NCBI RefSeq assembly: GCF_023277925.1
Contig: NZ_CP063832.1
Location: 2,806,001-2,870,000, forward strand
Source: Pseudomonas entomophila
GTDB taxonomy: Bacteria; Pseudomonadota; Gammaproteobacteria; Pseudomonadales; Pseudomonadaceae
Direction of reading: 5' to 3'
DNA length: 64,000 nt
The stretch's first letter is position 1; every line of letters begins with the position of its first letter. Positions 63,596 to 64,000 of the stretch are shown piece after piece. The position numbers were made by a program, and so were the translations under genes. The notes beneath the pieces were generated by a model that was not told where the DNA came from, searched no databases, and saw only the letters and a program-made list of their open reading frames with translations.

Positions 63596-64000
63596 GAATA
63601 GAACCGATTGCTGTCCATAGGAGGGCGAATACGCAGCCCAGGGAGGTGGCCACGCAAGGGTGCAAGAATATCACCGACGGCCCGGGAACGCGGCGCTTTC
63701 ACCGGGTTTTGTGTCTGGAAAACCAATGTCTCGAGGATAGGAAGAAGGCTGCGCCCCCTGTGGGAGCGGGTTTACCCGCGAATGCGATGGCGGGCGCACC
63801 GGTGTATTCGCAGGTAAACCCGCGCTCACAGGGGAGGGTCCAAGCAAACCTTTGTAAATTTTTACGAACACCAAAATCGACTTACGCTCGCTGAAACGAC
63901 AAAAATAAATCAAAACGCGACCAAATAACCCGATACCAATTAAGGTCATCTATCCCTTTGTCATGTTTAACTTGACACCCGTTCCCCCATCGTTTTTATT
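63596..64000. other. Right-edge stretch with REP pair and upstream region of next gene
   Basis: After the ydgA-like gene start the 405 bases contain a REP pair (63755-63836) and then an AT-richer run with TTTGTAAATTTTTACGAA (imperfect palindrome near 63852) and TTGACACCCG near the end. This looks like the control region of a gene outside the window. A minus-strand frame here crosses the REP and is not supported. Confidence 0.5.
63755..63836. repeat. REP inverted pair (CCCGCTCCCAC variant)
   Basis: CCTGTGGGAGCGGGTTTACC and GGTAAACCCGCGCTCACAGG facing each other. Confidence 0.9.

Noticed and set aside
1802..63836. CRISPR array
   Set aside because: The repeats are dispersed REP palindromes, not direct repeats with regular spacers, and no cas gene is seen.
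63671..63949. 92-codon minus-strand frame at the right edge
   Set aside because: It runs through a REP pair and has no domain; REP DNA often gives false open frames.

Overview
The window is a chromosomal segment from a Pseudomonas of the P. putida group. The support is high GC, many typical pseudomonad genes (aceK, lpxO, ptrB, xenA, mqo, bamC, an hydroxyproline catabolic cluster), and dozens of copies of the P. putida-type REP palindrome (TGTAGGAGC / GCCGGC families) between genes. About 65 genes and one tRNA are supported. There is no rRNA, insertion sequence, CRISPR array or intact prophage.

Layout. 1-17 kb: a partial S1-type RNA-binding protein, a lipoprotein, aceK, two EamA exporters, lpxO, cysK, a MoxR ATPase/VWA pair, a divergent locus with MFS transporter-pxpABC (5-oxoproline hydrolysis) facing a LysR gene, and a three-gene operon with a class II amidotransferase. 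17-30 kb: ptrB, a cyclic-nucleotide-domain protein, yajD, a TrmH-type methyltransferase, a peptidase-like protein that has lost its zinc ligands, ycgN, a frameshifted nitroreductase, a D-2-hydroxyacid dehydrogenase, ycgL-rnd, a phosphoethanolamine transferase, and a PLP sulfur-amino-acid lyase opposite an Lrp gene. 30-37 kb: a molybdenum block (YdeP-type oxidoreductase, moaA, moaB, LysR) joined by a duplicated promoter element. 37-45 kb: trans-4-hydroxy-L-proline catabolism (AraC-PAS regulator, permease, epimerase, deaminase, semialdehyde dehydrogenase, D-hydroxyproline dehydrogenase). 45-48 kb: xenA with a divergent ArsR gene, and an exported-type mqo.

48.4-52.7 kb is the accessory part. A LuxR-family regulator with a divergent ligand pocket is transcribed away from a pore-forming-toxin-like gene of the aerolysin/ETX-MTX2 type. 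Halfway between them lies a perfect 18-bp palindrome of the lux-box form CT-N12-AG. Next come a small lipoprotein, two small DUF6124/DUF3077-like genes and a coiled-coil membrane protein. The last two units share an 80-bp upstream element. A tRNA-Ser(CGA) closes the block.

52.8-64 kb returns to core functions: dapA-bamC-MBL hydrolase-purC, a GcvR-like ACT protein with a Bcp peroxiredoxin, an AI-2E family permease, TusA, BepA, NadA and a YdgA/DUF945 protein. The right edge is an AT-richer upstream region of a gene outside the window.

The most interesting items are the LuxR-toxin pair with its palindrome, the duplicated fdhF/moaB control element with a GTGAT-N11-ATCAC box, and the 80-bp repeated leader in the accessory region.
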